A DNA stretch of 64,000 nucleotides from Agromyces albus (lineage in GTDB: Bacteria > Actinomycetota > Actinomycetes > Actinomycetales > Microbacteriaceae). Shown piece after piece: positions 8,494 to 17,237 of this stretch; positions within the stretch are counted from its first letter, which is position 1, and each line of letters starts with the position of its first letter. The notes under the pieces are model-generated. The model was not told the origin of the DNA, searched no databases, and was given only the letters and a program-made list of their open reading frames with translations. Where the stretch lies: the NCBI RefSeq assembly GCF_004134825.1, contig NZ_SDPN01000015.1, positions 29,708 through 93,707 on the forward strand, in the 5' to 3' direction. The position numbers were made by a program, and so were the translations under genes.

Positions 8494-10176
8494 TCAGTCC
8501 CTGGTGAGCTTGCGGTACGCCGACCGGTGCGGCTTCGCCGCGTCGGGGCCGAGACGCTCGATCTTGTTCGCCTCGTACGACTCGAAGTTGCCCTCGAACC
8601 AATACCAGTTCGACGGGTCGTCGTCGGTGCCCTCGTAGGAGAGGATGTGCGTCGCGATGCGGTCGAGGAACCACCGGTCGTGGGTGATGACCACGGCGCA
8701 GCCGGGGAACTCGAGCAGCGCGTTCTCGAGGCTCGACAGCGTCTCGACGTCGAGGTCGTTCGTGGGCTCGTCGAGCAGCAGCAGGTTGCCGCCCTGCTTC
8801 AGGGTGAGCGCGAGGTTCAGGCGGTTGCGCTCACCGCCCGAGAGCACGCCGGCCGGCTTCTGCTGGTCGGGTCCCTTGAAGCCGAACGTCGACACGTAGG
8901 CACGCGACGGCACCTCGGTCTTGCCGACCTGGATGTAGTCGAGGCCGTCGGAGACGACCTCCCACAGGGTCTTCTTCGGATCGATGCCGCCGCGGCTCTG
9001 GTCGACGTAGGAGATCTTCACCGTCTCGCCGACCTTGAGCTTGCCGTCGTCGAGCGGCTCGAGACCCACGATCGTCTTGAACAACGTGGTCTTGCCGACG
9101 CCGTTCGGCCCGATGATGCCGACGATGCCGTTGCGCGGCAACGAGAAGCTCAGGTTGTCGATGAGCACTCGCTCGCCGAAGCCCTTCTCGAGGTTCTTCG
9201 CCTCGAGCACGATGTCGCCGAGACGCGGGCCCGGCGGAATCTGGATCTCCTCGAAGTCGAGCTTCTTCGTGCGATCGGCCTCGGCCGCCATCTCCTCGTA
9301 TCGCGCGAGACGGGCCTTGGACTTGGCCTGGCGGCCCTTGGCATTCGAGCGCACCCAGTCGAGCTCTGCGGAGAGGCGTTTGGCGAGCTTCGCGTCCTTC
9401 TTGCCCTGGACCTCGAGCCGCTCGTGCTTCTTCTCGAGATAGGTGGAGTAGTTGCCCTCGTAGGGGTAGAGGCGACCGCGGTCGACCTCGCAGATCCACT
9501 CGGCGACGTGATCGAGGAAGTACCGGTCGTGGGTGACGGCGAGCACGGCGCCGGGGTACTTCGCGAGGTGCTGCTCGAGCCAGAGCACGCTCTCGGCGTC
9601 GAGGTGGTTCGTGGGCTCGTCGAGGAGCAGGAGGTCGGGCTTCTGCAGCAGGAGCTGGCAGAGCGCCACGCGACGCTTCTCGCCGCCGGAGAGCACGGCG
9701 ACGAGCTCGTCGCCGGGCGGGCAGCGGAGCGCGTCCATCGCCTGCTCGAGCTGTGAGTCGAGATCCCACGCGTCGGCGTGGTCGATCTCCTCTTGCAGGA
9801 CGCCCATCTCGGCGAGCAGCGCGTCGAAGTCGGCGTCGGGATCGGCCATCGCGAGTGAGATCTCGTTGAACCGGTCGAGCTTCGCCTTGATCGGACCGAC
9901 GCCCTCCTGCACGTTCTCGAGCACGGTCTTCGTCTCGTCGAGCACGGGCTCCTGCATGAGGATGCCCACCGAGTAGCCGGGGGTGAGCTTCGCCTCGCCG
10001 TTGGACGGCTGGTCGAGCCCCGCCATGATCTTCAGGATCGTGGACTTACCGGCACCGTTCGGGCCCAGGACGCCGATCTTCGCTCCGGGCAGGAACGCCA
10101 TCGTCACGTCGTCGAGAATGACCTTGTCGCCGACCGCTTTGCGGGCGCGCACCATCGAGTAAATGTAATCCGCCAT
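8494..10176 (-). CDS. ettA: Energy-dependent translational throttle protein EttA (ABC-F)
   Basis: ABC-F ATPase that binds the ribosomal E site and gates the first elongation steps according to ATP/ADP. The 560 residues hold two ABC domains. The first has Walker A GPNGAGKST, signature LSGGEKRRVAL and Walker B LLLLDEPTNHLD. The second has GPNGVGKTT, LSGGERNRLNL and LLLLDEPTNDLD. The arm insertion in domain 1 and the charged inter-domain linker (LEKKHERLEVQGKKDAKLAK) match EttA. The protein has no membrane segments. A -10 box lies 10 nt before the ATG, which is unusually close for a gene with a possible weak ribosome binding site (GGTAGG). Confidence 0.95.
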   Translation of the reverse strand: MADYIYSMVRARKAVGDKVILDDVTMAFLPGAKIGVLGPNGAGKSTILKIMAGLDQPSNGEAKLTPGYSVGILMQEPVLDETKTVLENVQEGVGPIKAKLDRFNEISLAMADPDADFDALLAEMGVLQEEIDHADAWDLDSQLEQAMDALRCPPGDELVAVLSGGEKRRVALCQLLLQKPDLLLLDEPTNHLDAESVLWLEQHLAKYPGAVLAVTHDRYFLDHVAEWICEVDRGRLYPYEGNYSTYLEKKHERLEVQGKKDAKLAKRLSAELDWVRSNAKGRQAKSKARLARYEEMAAEADRTKKLDFEEIQIPPGPRLGDIVLEAKNLEKGFGERVLIDNLSFSLPRNGIVGIIGPNGVGKTTLFKTIVGLEPLDDGKLKVGETVKISYVDQSRGGIDPKKTLWEVVSDGLDYIQVGKTEVPSRAYVSTFGFKGPDQQKPAGVLSGGERNRLNLALTLKQGGNLLLLDEPTNDLDVETLSSLENALLEFPGCAVVITHDRWFLDRIATHILSYEGTDDDPSNWYWFEGNFESYEANKIERLGPDAAKPHRSAYRKLTRD

Positions 10177-10180
10177 ATCG

Positions 10181-10255
10181 CCTACCAGTCTATGGGGATC
10201 ACGTGAGCGACCCGTCCAGACGTAAGGTCGACGATCCGCCTACCAGTCGATGGGG
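10181..10255. repeat. Short direct repeat: 3' end of lipoprotein gene copied into ettA promoter
   Basis: CCTACCAGTCTATGGGG at 10181-10197 and CCTACCAGTCGATGGGG at 10239-10255 differ by one base, 58 bp apart. The right copy encodes the lipoprotein C-terminus PIDW plus stop on the minus strand. The left copy supplies the ettA -10 box. Confidence 0.8.
10187..10192 (-). promoter_or_regulatory. -10 box TAGACT for ettA
   Basis: Reading leftward, TAGACT is followed by 10 nt and then the ettA ATG at 10176. The box lies inside an imperfect copy of the 3' end of the upstream lipoprotein gene. Confidence 0.45.
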
Positions 10256-10728
10256 CGCGTCTGGCCGACGAGACAGGTGCCCGTGCCGAGCACCGGGCGT
10301 ACCACGCCGTGGTAGCCGCCCGATTTCGGCCCGTACTGGCCCACGAGGCATTCGCCTTGGAAGAGCACCGAGAATTGCACCGAATCGGCTTGCAGGTCGA
10401 CGGTGGTGCGATCGGCCGTGACTTGCATCTGCGACTTGTCGAACCCGGCGGCGACCAGGGCGTCGATGAAGTCACGACCGCCGGCCCCAGGGTTCGCTGC
10501 GACGACGGCGATGCCCACCGAATCGAAGAAACCGAGGTTCTCGGATGCCGAGAGTTCGGGCCGCAGCGCCGGTGGTGCACTCGGCTCGGGGCGGGGAGAC
10601 GCAGACGGCGCCGTCGTCGTGGGCGTGGGCGTCGGGTCGGGCGCCTGCGTCGTGCACCCGGCAACACCGAAGATGATCGCGACTCCGGCCATCGCCAGAG
10701 TCGCGGTTATGCCGATTCGCCGAGCCAT
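10240..10728 (-). CDS. Small lipoprotein, DUF6993-like
   Basis: A 162-residue exported lipoprotein. The signal sequence spans residues 1-24 and ends in a lipobox (VAGC). A Thr/Pro/Ser-rich linker follows to about residue 60. The remaining 100 residues form a small domain with two cysteines (GECLVG and GTCLVG) that could form a disulfide, and two GQ-x-P/R motifs. The ATG has AAGGGGAA upstream and a TAGACT box about 38 nt upstream. Resemblance to the DUF6993 family is from memory. Function unknown; a surface role is inferred. Confidence 0.8.
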   Translation of the reverse strand: MARRIGITATLAMAGVAIIFGVAGCTTQAPDPTPTPTTTAPSASPRPEPSAPPALRPELSASENLGFFDSVGIAVVAANPGAGGRDFIDALVAAGFDKSQMQVTADRTTVDLQADSVQFSVLFQGECLVGQYGPKSGGYHGVVRPVLGTGTCLVGQTRPIDW

Positions 10729-10765
10729 TGTTCCCCTTGTCCGGCGGTGGCGACCGCCCGAGCAG

Positions 10766-10771
10766 AGTCTA
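10766..10771 (-). promoter_or_regulatory. -10 box TAGACT for lipoprotein gene
   Basis: TAGACT (minus strand) would give a leader of about 30 nt containing the AAGGGGAA ribosome binding site of the gene starting at 10728. Confidence 0.4.
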
Positions 10772-10815
10772 TGCGGTGTGCTCGACCTGCGCCCGGGCGG
10801 CCGCGCCGAGCGCGA

Positions 10816-11370
10816 TCAGGAGGCGACTCCTGCGGATTCGAGCTCGCCGGCGGGCTCGAACGGCTCGAGCGCCGCGGCTGCATCGGTCGCCGCCTCCTCG
10901 CCGGCCGCGTCGGCATCCGGCTCCGCAGCGGTTCCGGCCACGCCGGGCCATGCACTTCCATCGCCCGCGGCTGCGCCGGCGCGCTCGTCGTCGCCCCCTT
11001 CGGAGGCACGCGCGAGCCGCACCTTGGTGAACGTCGAGACACCCCACGTGAGGTCGTGACCGATCGCGTCGGCTTCGATCTCGACGGCGGTGCCCGACTT
11101 CTCGCCCGTCTCCCAGGCGCGCAGCCGCAAGCGCCCGTGCACGACCACGCGCTCGCCGCGAACGATCGAGGTGCTCGCGTTGAAGGCGAGCTGGCGGAAC
11201 GCCGAGACCGTGTACCAATTGGTCTCGCCGTCTTCCCACGTGCCCTTGCTGCGGTCGAAGTAGCGCCGGGTCGACGCAAGGCGGAAGGACGTGATCGCGA
11301 GCCCCTGGCTCGTGACGTGGTGCTTCGGGTCGCTTCCCACGACTCCGGTGACGGTGATGGTGTCGGTCAT
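10816..11370 (-). CDS. ssb: Single-stranded DNA-binding protein, paralogue without the acidic tip
   Basis: OB-fold ssDNA-binding protein of 184 residues. The N-terminal 110 residues contain the SSB pattern (TVTGVVGSDPKHH, TNWYTVSAFRQLAFNA, GERVVVHGRLRLR). The rest is Ala/Glu/Gly-rich. It ends ESAGVAS and lacks the DDDIPF-like tip through which the replicative SSB recruits partners, so this is probably the accessory paralogue. The ATG at 11370 is chosen because GAGGAG lies 5 nt upstream; an upstream GTG overlaps that site. It sits among minus-strand genes and is not next to rpsF/rpsR, which supports the paralogue assignment. Confidence 0.88.
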   Translation of the reverse strand: MTDTITVTGVVGSDPKHHVTSQGLAITSFRLASTRRYFDRSKGTWEDGETNWYTVSAFRQLAFNASTSIVRGERVVVHGRLRLRAWETGEKSGTAVEIEADAIGHDLTWGVSTFTKVRLARASEGGDDERAGAAAGDGSAWPGVAGTAAEPDADAAGEEAATDAAAALEPFEPAGELESAGVAS

Positions 11371-11551
11371 GTGCACTCCTCGGTTCGACGCCGGCGGAAT
11401 CGACGGCTCGCGGCATCCGGGGCGCCCTCGTGCCGGACGACGCCCCGGACCCGCGTCGCACCAGCATCACGCGCAGGCCGCAGCGCCGGACGCGATCGAG
11501 GGCTCTCGTGCACACGCGGTCGCTCGGCGGCGCTGTGGAGGAGAAGTGAGG

Positions 11552-12076
<525 letters not shown>

Positions 12077-12081
12077 CGCTC

Positions 12082-12088
12082 TAGAGTA
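12082..12088. promoter_or_regulatory. Bidirectional -10 core TAGAGTA for msrA and aldo/keto reductase
   Basis: On the + strand TAGAGT (12082-12087) lies exactly 6 nt before the ATG at 12094. On the - strand TACTCT (12088-12083) lies exactly 6 nt before the ATG at 12076. Both transcripts would be leaderless, and each -35 region would fall in the other gene's coding sequence. Confidence 0.6.
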
Positions 12089-12093
12089 TCTGG

Positions 12094-13101
12094 ATGACCT
12101 ATGTCGCCTCCCCCGAACGGTACGAACGGATGCGGTACAACCGCGTCGGACAAAGCGGCCTGAAGCTGCCGGCGCTCTCGCTCGGCCTATGGCACAACTT
12201 CGGCCACGACCGACCGCTCGACACGCAGCGCGCGATCGTGCAGCGCGCCTTCGACCTCGGCATCACGCACTTCGACCTCGCGAACAACTACGGGCCGCCC
12301 GCCGGAAGCGCCGAGGAGAACTTCGGGCGCATCCTCGCGAGCGATCTCGCGCCCTACCGTGACGAGCTCATCATCTCGTCGAAGGCCGGGTACGACATGT
12401 GGCCGGGTCCGTACGGCGACTTCGGCTCGCGCAAGTACCTGCTCGCGTCGCTCGACCAGAGCCTCGGCCGGCTCGGGCTCGAGTATGTCGACATCTTCTA
12501 CTCGCACAGGCCCGACCCCGAGACGCCCATCGAGGAGACCATGGGCGCCCTCGCGACCGCGGTGCGCCAGGGCAAGGCCCTCTACGTCGGCATCTCGAAC
12601 TACTCCCCCGACCAGACCCGTGCGGCGGCGGCAGCCCTCGAGGCCGAAGGGGTTCCGCTGCTCATCCACCAGCCGCGCTACTCGATGTTCGACCGGCACG
12701 TCGAAGACGGCCTCTTCCCGGCACTCGAGGAGGTCGGCGCGGCGAGCATCGTGTTCTCACCGCTCGCGCAGGGGCTCCTCACCGATCGGTACCTCGCGGG
12801 CGAGGTGCCCTCCGGCTCACGAGCGGCGACGAGCCGATTCCTCTCGGCCGACCGCATCAGCTCGGAGTACCTCGAGCTCGCTCGAGCGCTCGACGGCGTC
12901 GCGCGCGAGCGTGGGCAGACCCTCGCACAGCTCGCCCTCAACTGGGTGCTCCGGCAGCCGCTCGTCGCGAGCGCGATCATCGGCGCCTCGAGCGTCGACC
13001 AGCTCGAGCAGAACGTCGCCGCCCTCGACGCTCCGCCCCTCACCGAAGAGGAGATCGCCCGCATCGAGCCGCACGCGGTGCACGGCACGGCGATCGGCTG
13101 A
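12094..13101 (+). CDS. Aldo/keto reductase (YghZ / L-glyceraldehyde-3-phosphate reductase type)
   Basis: NADPH-dependent carbonyl reductase with a (beta/alpha)8 barrel, 335 residues. Conserved elements are MRYNRVGQSGLKLPALSLGL, the catalytic Asp/Tyr region THFDLANNYGPPAGSAEENFG, the Lys in IISSKAGYDMWPGPYGD, the His in YSHRPDPETP, and the cofactor loop SAIIGASSVDQLEQN. The YGPPAGSAE motif is characteristic of the YghZ / Kv-beta-like subfamily. It is divergent from msrA and shares its promoter core, which suggests joint expression, possibly in detoxification. Confidence 0.93.
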   Translation: MTYVASPERYERMRYNRVGQSGLKLPALSLGLWHNFGHDRPLDTQRAIVQRAFDLGITHFDLANNYGPPAGSAEENFGRILASDLAPYRDELIISSKAGYDMWPGPYGDFGSRKYLLASLDQSLGRLGLEYVDIFYSHRPDPETPIEETMGALATAVRQGKALYVGISNYSPDQTRAAAAALEAEGVPLLIHQPRYSMFDRHVEDGLFPALEEVGAASIVFSPLAQGLLTDRYLAGEVPSGSRAATSRFLSADRISSEYLELARALDGVARERGQTLAQLALNWVLRQPLVASAIIGASSVDQLEQNVAALDAPPLTEEEIARIEPHAVHGTAIG

Positions 13102-13233
13102 ACGGGCTTCACTTCCGCATCGCGGCGCTGCGCTCGGCGTGGTCGGCTCGCTACGAAAGCGGCGGGCGGATGTCGGTGGGCACCCATACTCTCGTGGCAC
13201 ACCCGCAGGGCCGGCTGCGCCGAGAGGAGCGAC

Positions 13234-13488
13234 ATGTCCGTCATCACCCTCGCGCGACCTCGCGAGCCGTTCCCCATCGACCTGCCCGGACTCCTGATCT
13301 CACCAGCAGGCCCCGGGCTCTGGCGCGTCGCCAAGCCTGAGGGAACAGTGCTCGGGCACATCGAGCGCCGCGATTCCGGTGGCGGTGTCGAGCGCTACCG
13401 TGCGAGACGCCTCCTGCCCGGCGCCATCCGCTCGATGGATCTCGGTGAATTCTGGTCTCCCCGCGACGCCGCCGAGTGTTTCCGGTGA
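13234..13488 (+). CDS. Small hypothetical protein, 84 aa
   Basis: An 84-residue soluble protein beginning MSVITLARPREPFPIDLPGL, with a segment GTVLGHIERR followed by a basic stretch (ERYRARRLLPGAIR) and an acidic/aromatic C-terminus (DLGEFWSPRDAAECF). The ATG follows GAGAGGAG at good spacing, which supports expression. No family recognised. It may be a small DNA- or nucleotide-binding protein, but nothing in the sequence proves this. Confidence 0.7.
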   Translation: MSVITLARPREPFPIDLPGLLISPAGPGLWRVAKPEGTVLGHIERRDSGGGVERYRARRLLPGAIRSMDLGEFWSPRDAAECFR

Positions 13489-13549
13489 CGCTGTGAACTC
13501 GAAACGGGGCGCGCCGCGGCGGCTCGGGTTGCCCGCGCCGAGCGCGGGA

Positions 13550-13555
13550 TAACCT
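13550..13555 (+). promoter_or_regulatory. -10 box TAACCT, leaderless start
   Basis: TAACCT is followed by exactly 6 nt and the ATG at 13562. There is no ribosome binding site. Confidence 0.5.
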
Positions 13556-13561
13556 ACGGCC

Positions 13562-14206
13562 ATGCAGTGGTGGAACGACATTCTCTCCTGGCTCCCGTCG
13601 AGCGCGGCCCGTCCTACGGTCTTCTCGGCGGTGGTGCTGTTCATCGCGGTCCTCGCCGCCGGACTCCTCGCCGCCTGGATCTCGAGCATCGCGATCAGAC
13701 GCGTCGTCGCCCAGCGCGACCGCGAGGTCAAGGCAGCTGCGATCTCCGCCCTGGTCGATGCCGCGACCGAAGCCTCGGTGTGGAACTCACTGACTCCCCA
13801 AGAGCAAGTGCTCGCCGATCGGAGCGTCGGTCAAGCCGACATCCTCGTGCGACTGCTGCCGATTCGCGGCTCGGATGTCGCGGCGAACTGGGCTGCGCAC
13901 CAGCTCCACGAGTTGAAGCGCGCCTCCGCCACGTTCGGATACCAGCTCGATCCGGCGGTCGTGGAATTCCGCGATCGACTCATCGAATGGCAGAAGCATC
14001 CGTCTCGCACGCGCCGCCAGTTCCAGAACGATCTCACCCGGTGGCGTTCGCAGCGGCCCGAGCCCGAGCAGGCCGCCATCGAGGAGCAAGACGCCTGGGT
14101 CGCCGAACAGCACCACGAGCGCTACCGCGCGCCCGTGAGCGTCGCCGAGAACACGGGTTCATCGACGGCGCCGACGCGCACCCTCGAGACCGAGTCACCC
14201 CGCTGA
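13562..14206 (+). CDS. Membrane-anchored hypothetical protein, 214 aa
   Basis: One predicted membrane helix (about residues 21-45, VFSAVVLFIAVLAAGLLAAW) follows a short Trp-rich N-terminus. The remaining 165 residues are charged, helical and predicted cytoplasmic, with no recognised domain; a segment resembling a helical bundle runs through LTPQEQVLADRSVGQADILVR. The last 30 residues are Ser/Thr-rich and disordered. Expressed from a leaderless-type promoter. Function unknown. Confidence 0.75.
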   Translation: MQWWNDILSWLPSSAARPTVFSAVVLFIAVLAAGLLAAWISSIAIRRVVAQRDREVKAAAISALVDAATEASVWNSLTPQEQVLADRSVGQADILVRLLPIRGSDVAANWAAHQLHELKRASATFGYQLDPAVVEFRDRLIEWQKHPSRTRRQFQNDLTRWRSQRPEPEQAAIEEQDAWVAEQHHERYRAPVSVAENTGSSTAPTRTLETESPR

Positions 14207-14215
14207 CGAAAGCGG
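14200..14215. terminator. Weak hairpin between convergent genes
   Basis: CCGCT and AGCGG form a 5-bp stem with a 6-nt loop over the stop codon of the gene ending at 14206. Short and without a T-run, so doubtful. Confidence 0.25.
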
Positions 14216-14241
14216 CAGCCTGACCAACGGGTCGCCGTGTC

Positions 14242-15063
14242 TCAGATCCACCAGTCGTCGAACATCGAGACGGGCACCGCGCGCTTGTGGCGCGTCTGCA
14301 GGAACCTCGCCTCGATGAGTTCGGCGACGCCCGGGTCGATCTCGCGGCCCTCGAGGTACGCATCGATGTCGTGATACGTGAGGCCGAGGTTCGCCTCGTC
14401 GGCCTGGCCGGGGTCGCCGTCGAGCAGGTCTGCGGTCGGAACCTTGACAGACAGCCGTTCGGGGGCGCCGAGGTACTCGAGCAGGGCGCGGCCCTGCCGC
14501 TTGGTGAGGCCCGTCAGCGGCAGGATGTCGGCTCCGCCGTCGCCGTACTTCGTGAAGAACCCCGTGACCGCCTCTGCGGCGTGATCGGTGCCGACCACGA
14601 GCAACGCGCCCTCACCGGCGAGTGCATACTGCGAGACCATCCGCATGCGCGCCTTGACGTTGCCCTTTCCGAAGTCGCTGAGGGCGACACCGTTGGCCTC
14701 GAGGAACTCCTCGAGGAGTCCGTCGACCCCGCGCTTGATGTTGAAGACGACCGTCTCCTGGGGTTCGACGAAGCCGAGGGCGAGCTGAGCGTCGACCTCG
14801 TCGTGCTGCACCCCATACGGCAAGCGCACCGCGACGAAGCGAGCAGCGTCGCCTTCGGCGATGAGCTCATCGACGGCGAGCTTGCAGAGTCGTCCGGCAA
14901 GGGAGGAGTCCTGCCCGCCGCTGATGCCGAGGATGAACCCCTTCGCACCGGTGGTGCGCGCGTAGGCCTTCAGGAAATCGATGCGCGAGCGAACCTGCTC
15001 GGCTGGGTCGATGACCGGACTGACATTGAGTTCCGCGATGATTCGCGACTGCAGGTCTCGCAT
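14242..15063 (-). CDS. nadE: NH3-dependent NAD+ synthetase
   Basis: Amidates nicotinic acid adenine dinucleotide to NAD+ using ATP and ammonia. The 273-residue length is that of the ammonia-dependent form; no glutaminase domain is present. The PP-loop ATP pyrophosphatase motif SGGQDSS follows KGFILGI near residues 40-55. The region [20 protein letters not shown] and the [15 protein letters not shown] segment are conserved NadE motifs. The ATG at 15063 is exactly 6 nt after TATCGT, which supports this start although the frame stays open further upstream. Confidence 0.95.
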   Translation of the reverse strand: MRDLQSRIIAELNVSPVIDPAEQVRSRIDFLKAYARTTGAKGFILGISGGQDSSLAGRLCKLAVDELIAEGDAARFVAVRLPYGVQHDEVDAQLALGFVEPQETVVFNIKRGVDGLLEEFLEANGVALSDFGKGNVKARMRMVSQYALAGEGALLVVGTDHAAEAVTGFFTKYGDGGADILPLTGLTKRQGRALLEYLGAPERLSVKVPTADLLDGDPGQADEANLGLTYHDIDAYLEGREIDPGVAELIEARFLQTRHKRAVPVSMFDDWWI

Positions 15064-15069
15064 GTCACG

Positions 15070-15075
15070 ACGATA
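15070..15075 (-). promoter_or_regulatory. -10 box TATCGT for nadE, leaderless
   Basis: TATCGT on the minus strand, then 6 nt, then the nadE ATG. It decides the start codon. Confidence 0.5.
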
Positions 15076-15199
15076 CCGCTGGCATGTTTCCTGGGCGAAA
15101 CACGGCGCGTTGCCGCATCCGCTCGCCTCCCCTGCCAAGCCGCGCGGCTCGGATAGCATCGCGGCAGGCGCACACCGCTGCGCCGGCAGGAGGCGCGGC

Positions 15200-16420
15200 G
15201 TGGAGGTGTCCCTCGGCACGATGGTGCTCATGCCGGCGATCGCTGTCGCAGCGCCGCTCCTCGTGCGGGCGATCGGCCGCTGGGTTGCGATTCCCCTCGT
15301 GGTCTTCGAGATCGTGCTCGGCCTGCTGCTCGGACCCGCCCTGCTGGGCTGGGTCCAGCCCGACGACTTCACGAGCCTCCTCGCCGACTTCGGTCTCGCG
15401 ATGCTCTTCTTCCTCGCCGGCAACGAGATCGACTTCCGTACGATCCGCGGCAGGCCCATCTCTCGGGCCGCGATCGGATGGCTCATGTCGCTCGCCGCCG
15501 GCATCGGCGTCGCGGCACTCCTGGTGCCGAATCTCCCGGCCGCCGTCTTCATCGGCATCGCCCTCACCTCGACGGCGCTCGGCACGATCATGCCCGTGCT
15601 GCGCGACTCGGGCGACCTGCGCACTCCGTTCGGCATCGCCGTCATCGCGCTCGGCGCGGTCGGCGAGTTCGGGCCGCTCCTCGCGATCTCGCTGTTCCTC
15701 AGCGGTCGTTCGGAGCTGCTCGCCGCAGGGTTCCTCATCGCGTTCGCGGTGGTCGCCGGACTCGCGATCTGGCTCGCCTCGCGCGGCATCGGACGGGGCA
15801 TGCACGCGACCATCGCCGCGACCCTGCACACGAGCGGGCAGTTCGCGGTGCGCCTCGTGGTGCTCGTGCTGCTGTCCCTCGTCGCGCTCAGCATCCTGCT
15901 GGGCCTCGACATGCTGCTCGGGGCATTCACGGCCGGTGTGCTCTACCGGATCCTGCTCACGGGGGCTCCACGGCATGACGCCGAGATCGTCGAGACGAAG
16001 ATCGAGGCGCTCGGATACGGATTCCTCGTGCCGGTCTTCTTCATCAACACGGGGGTGACCTTCGACCTGGCGGCACTGTTCGCCGACGCGCGCACCCTCG
16101 TGTTGCTGCCGATCTTCCTCGTGCTGTTCCTCGTCGTGCGCGGGCTTCCGTCGATGCTCGCCGCACCGCCCGGATCGAGCCGACGCGACCTCGCGGCGAC
16201 GGCGCTCTTCGGCGCGACCGGGCTGCCGATCATCGTGGCCGTCTCGGCGATCGGCGTCGATGAGGGATATCTCACGAGTGGCACGGCCGCCGCCCTCGTC
16301 GGCGCCGGCATGCTCTCGGTGCTGCTGTTCCCGCTCATCGCGCTCGCCTTGCGACGGCGGCGATCGAGGGGCGCCGACCGGCCTCCGGTCGACGACCTCC
16401 GCACGCCGACTGCGGGCTGA
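15200..16420 (+). CDS. Kef/CPA2-type cation:proton antiporter
   Basis: Integral membrane antiporter of 406 residues with about 11-12 hydrophobic helices. Conserved CPA2 features are the early [20 protein letters not shown] and [11 protein letters not shown], the latter placing an acidic residue in a helix as in transport sites of this superfamily, and [16 protein letters not shown] late in the membrane domain. There is no C-terminal TrkA/RCK domain, unlike full KefB/C. The GTG at 15200 is chosen because AGGAGG lies 6 nt upstream. The ion specificity (Na+ or K+) is unknown. Confidence 0.88.
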   Translation: MEVSLGTMVLMPAIAVAAPLLVRAIGRWVAIPLVVFEIVLGLLLGPALLGWVQPDDFTSLLADFGLAMLFFLAGNEIDFRTIRGRPISRAAIGWLMSLAAGIGVAALLVPNLPAAVFIGIALTSTALGTIMPVLRDSGDLRTPFGIAVIALGAVGEFGPLLAISLFLSGRSELLAAGFLIAFAVVAGLAIWLASRGIGRGMHATIAATLHTSGQFAVRLVVLVLLSLVALSILLGLDMLLGAFTAGVLYRILLTGAPRHDAEIVETKIEALGYGFLVPVFFINTGVTFDLAALFADARTLVLLPIFLVLFLVVRGLPSMLAAPPGSSRRDLAATALFGATGLPIIVAVSAIGVDEGYLTSGTAAALVGAGMLSVLLFPLIALALRRRRSRGADRPPVDDLRTPTAG

Positions 16421-16435
16421 TCCGACCGAGGCCGG

Positions 16436-16441
16436 TATGCT
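16436..16441 (+). promoter_or_regulatory. -10 box TATGCT for tRNA-Arg
   Basis: TATGCT lies 10 nt before the tRNA 5' end. It would give a 5' leader of only a few bases. Confidence 0.4.
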
Positions 16442-16451
16442 GGCCATGCCG

Positions 16452-16524
16452 GCCCCCGTAGCTCAGCGGATAGAGCAGCAGCCTTCTAATCTGTCGGTCG
16501 CAGGTTCGATTCCTGCCGGGGGCA
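16452..16524 (+). tRNA. tRNA-Arg (anticodon TCT)
   Basis: The acceptor stem pairs GCCCCCG (16452-16458) with CGGGGGC (16517-16523), discriminator A. The D-arm GTAGCTCAGC, anticodon TCT at 16485-16487 and T-arm GGTTCGATTCC are all in place. The 3' CCA is not encoded. It reads AGA codons, which are rare in this GC-rich genome. Confidence 0.96.
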
Positions 16525-16552
16525 CCGCAGCAATCGTCTCACTGGCTCGTCG

Positions 16553-17161
16553 TCAGCCTCGATCGAGCGAGCGAACACCGGCGGCGGCATCCGTCGGCTG
16601 GTATCTCATGTCGGCCGTTCGCCGCGGATCGAACGCCGACATGAAGTCGCGCTCGTTCGGCCCCCAGACGTCGTCCCAGAGGTGATCATGATCGTGGCCC
16701 GCCGCACGGTCGCGCTCCTTCCCGCGAGCCGTCGCGGTCTCGAGATCCACATCGACCCAGATCCGCAGGTCGATCGCGCCGTGCAGCTCGGGATGGAACA
16801 ATCCGACGGCGTCGACGACGAGCACCTCGGCGGCGGGGAGCGGCTCGGGTGCACCGAGTTCACCGAGCTCCCAGTCGAATCGCCGGAACTCCGAAGCCCG
16901 TCCCTCCCGGAACGGGTCGAGCACCTCACGGCGAAGACGCCGTCGTTCGACTCCGTCCCACTCACCCGAACGACGATGCGAACGATCAGGGTCGAGGAAG
17001 TCATCCCCCCGGATCCGGGCGATCGCCGGCACGGTGGAGACCAGGAACCGGGTGAGCGTGGACTTGCCGGAGCCGCCGAAGCCCGACACACCGACCACGA
17101 TGCGCGACCGTTGGCGTCGCAGCGCCTCGATCGCCTGCACGACGTCTTCCAGTGTGGACAC
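16553..17161 (-). CDS. P-loop NTPase, uridine kinase-like
   Basis: A 202-residue nucleoside/sugar kinase-like protein. The Walker A motif GFGGSGKST is near residues 26-34, followed by RIRGDDFLDPDR, which resembles the substrate-binding DDF segment of uridine and phosphoribulokinase-type kinases. The Walker B-like strand is VLVVDAVGLFHPEL. The GTG at 17161 is preferred over the GTG one codon upstream because a TAGGCT box lies exactly 6 nt before it. A second kinase with similar layout is at 19984-20700. The actual substrate is unknown. Confidence 0.8.
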   Translation of the reverse strand: MSTLEDVVQAIEALRRQRSRIVVGVSGFGGSGKSTLTRFLVSTVPAIARIRGDDFLDPDRSHRRSGEWDGVERRRLRREVLDPFREGRASEFRRFDWELGELGAPEPLPAAEVLVVDAVGLFHPELHGAIDLRIWVDVDLETATARGKERDRAAGHDHDHLWDDVWGPNERDFMSAFDPRRTADMRYQPTDAAAGVRSLDRG

Positions 17162-17167
17162 CACGCC

Positions 17168-17173
17168 AGCCTA
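17168..17173 (-). promoter_or_regulatory. -10 box TAGGCT, leaderless kinase start
   Basis: Minus-strand TAGGCT plus 6 nt reaches the GTG at 17161. Confidence 0.45.
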
Positions 17174-17225
17174 TGAGCCGGATGACGCGCACCGCACGCC
17201 GTCGGACGGTGTCGCAGCCCGCCGG

Positions 17226-17231
17226 TAGACT
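17226..17231 (+). promoter_or_regulatory. -10 box TAGACT for orn, leaderless
   Basis: TAGACT is followed by exactly 6 nt (CACCGC) and the orn ATG at 17238. No ribosome binding site exists. Confidence 0.55.
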
Positions 17232-17237
17232 CACCGC

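Noticed and set aside
15064..15930. N-terminal extension of NadE (frame open to 15930)
   Set aside because: Overlaps the antiporter gene in antisense. The first 289 codons are Ser/Arg-rich with no domain, and the ATG at 15063 has an ideal -10 spacing.
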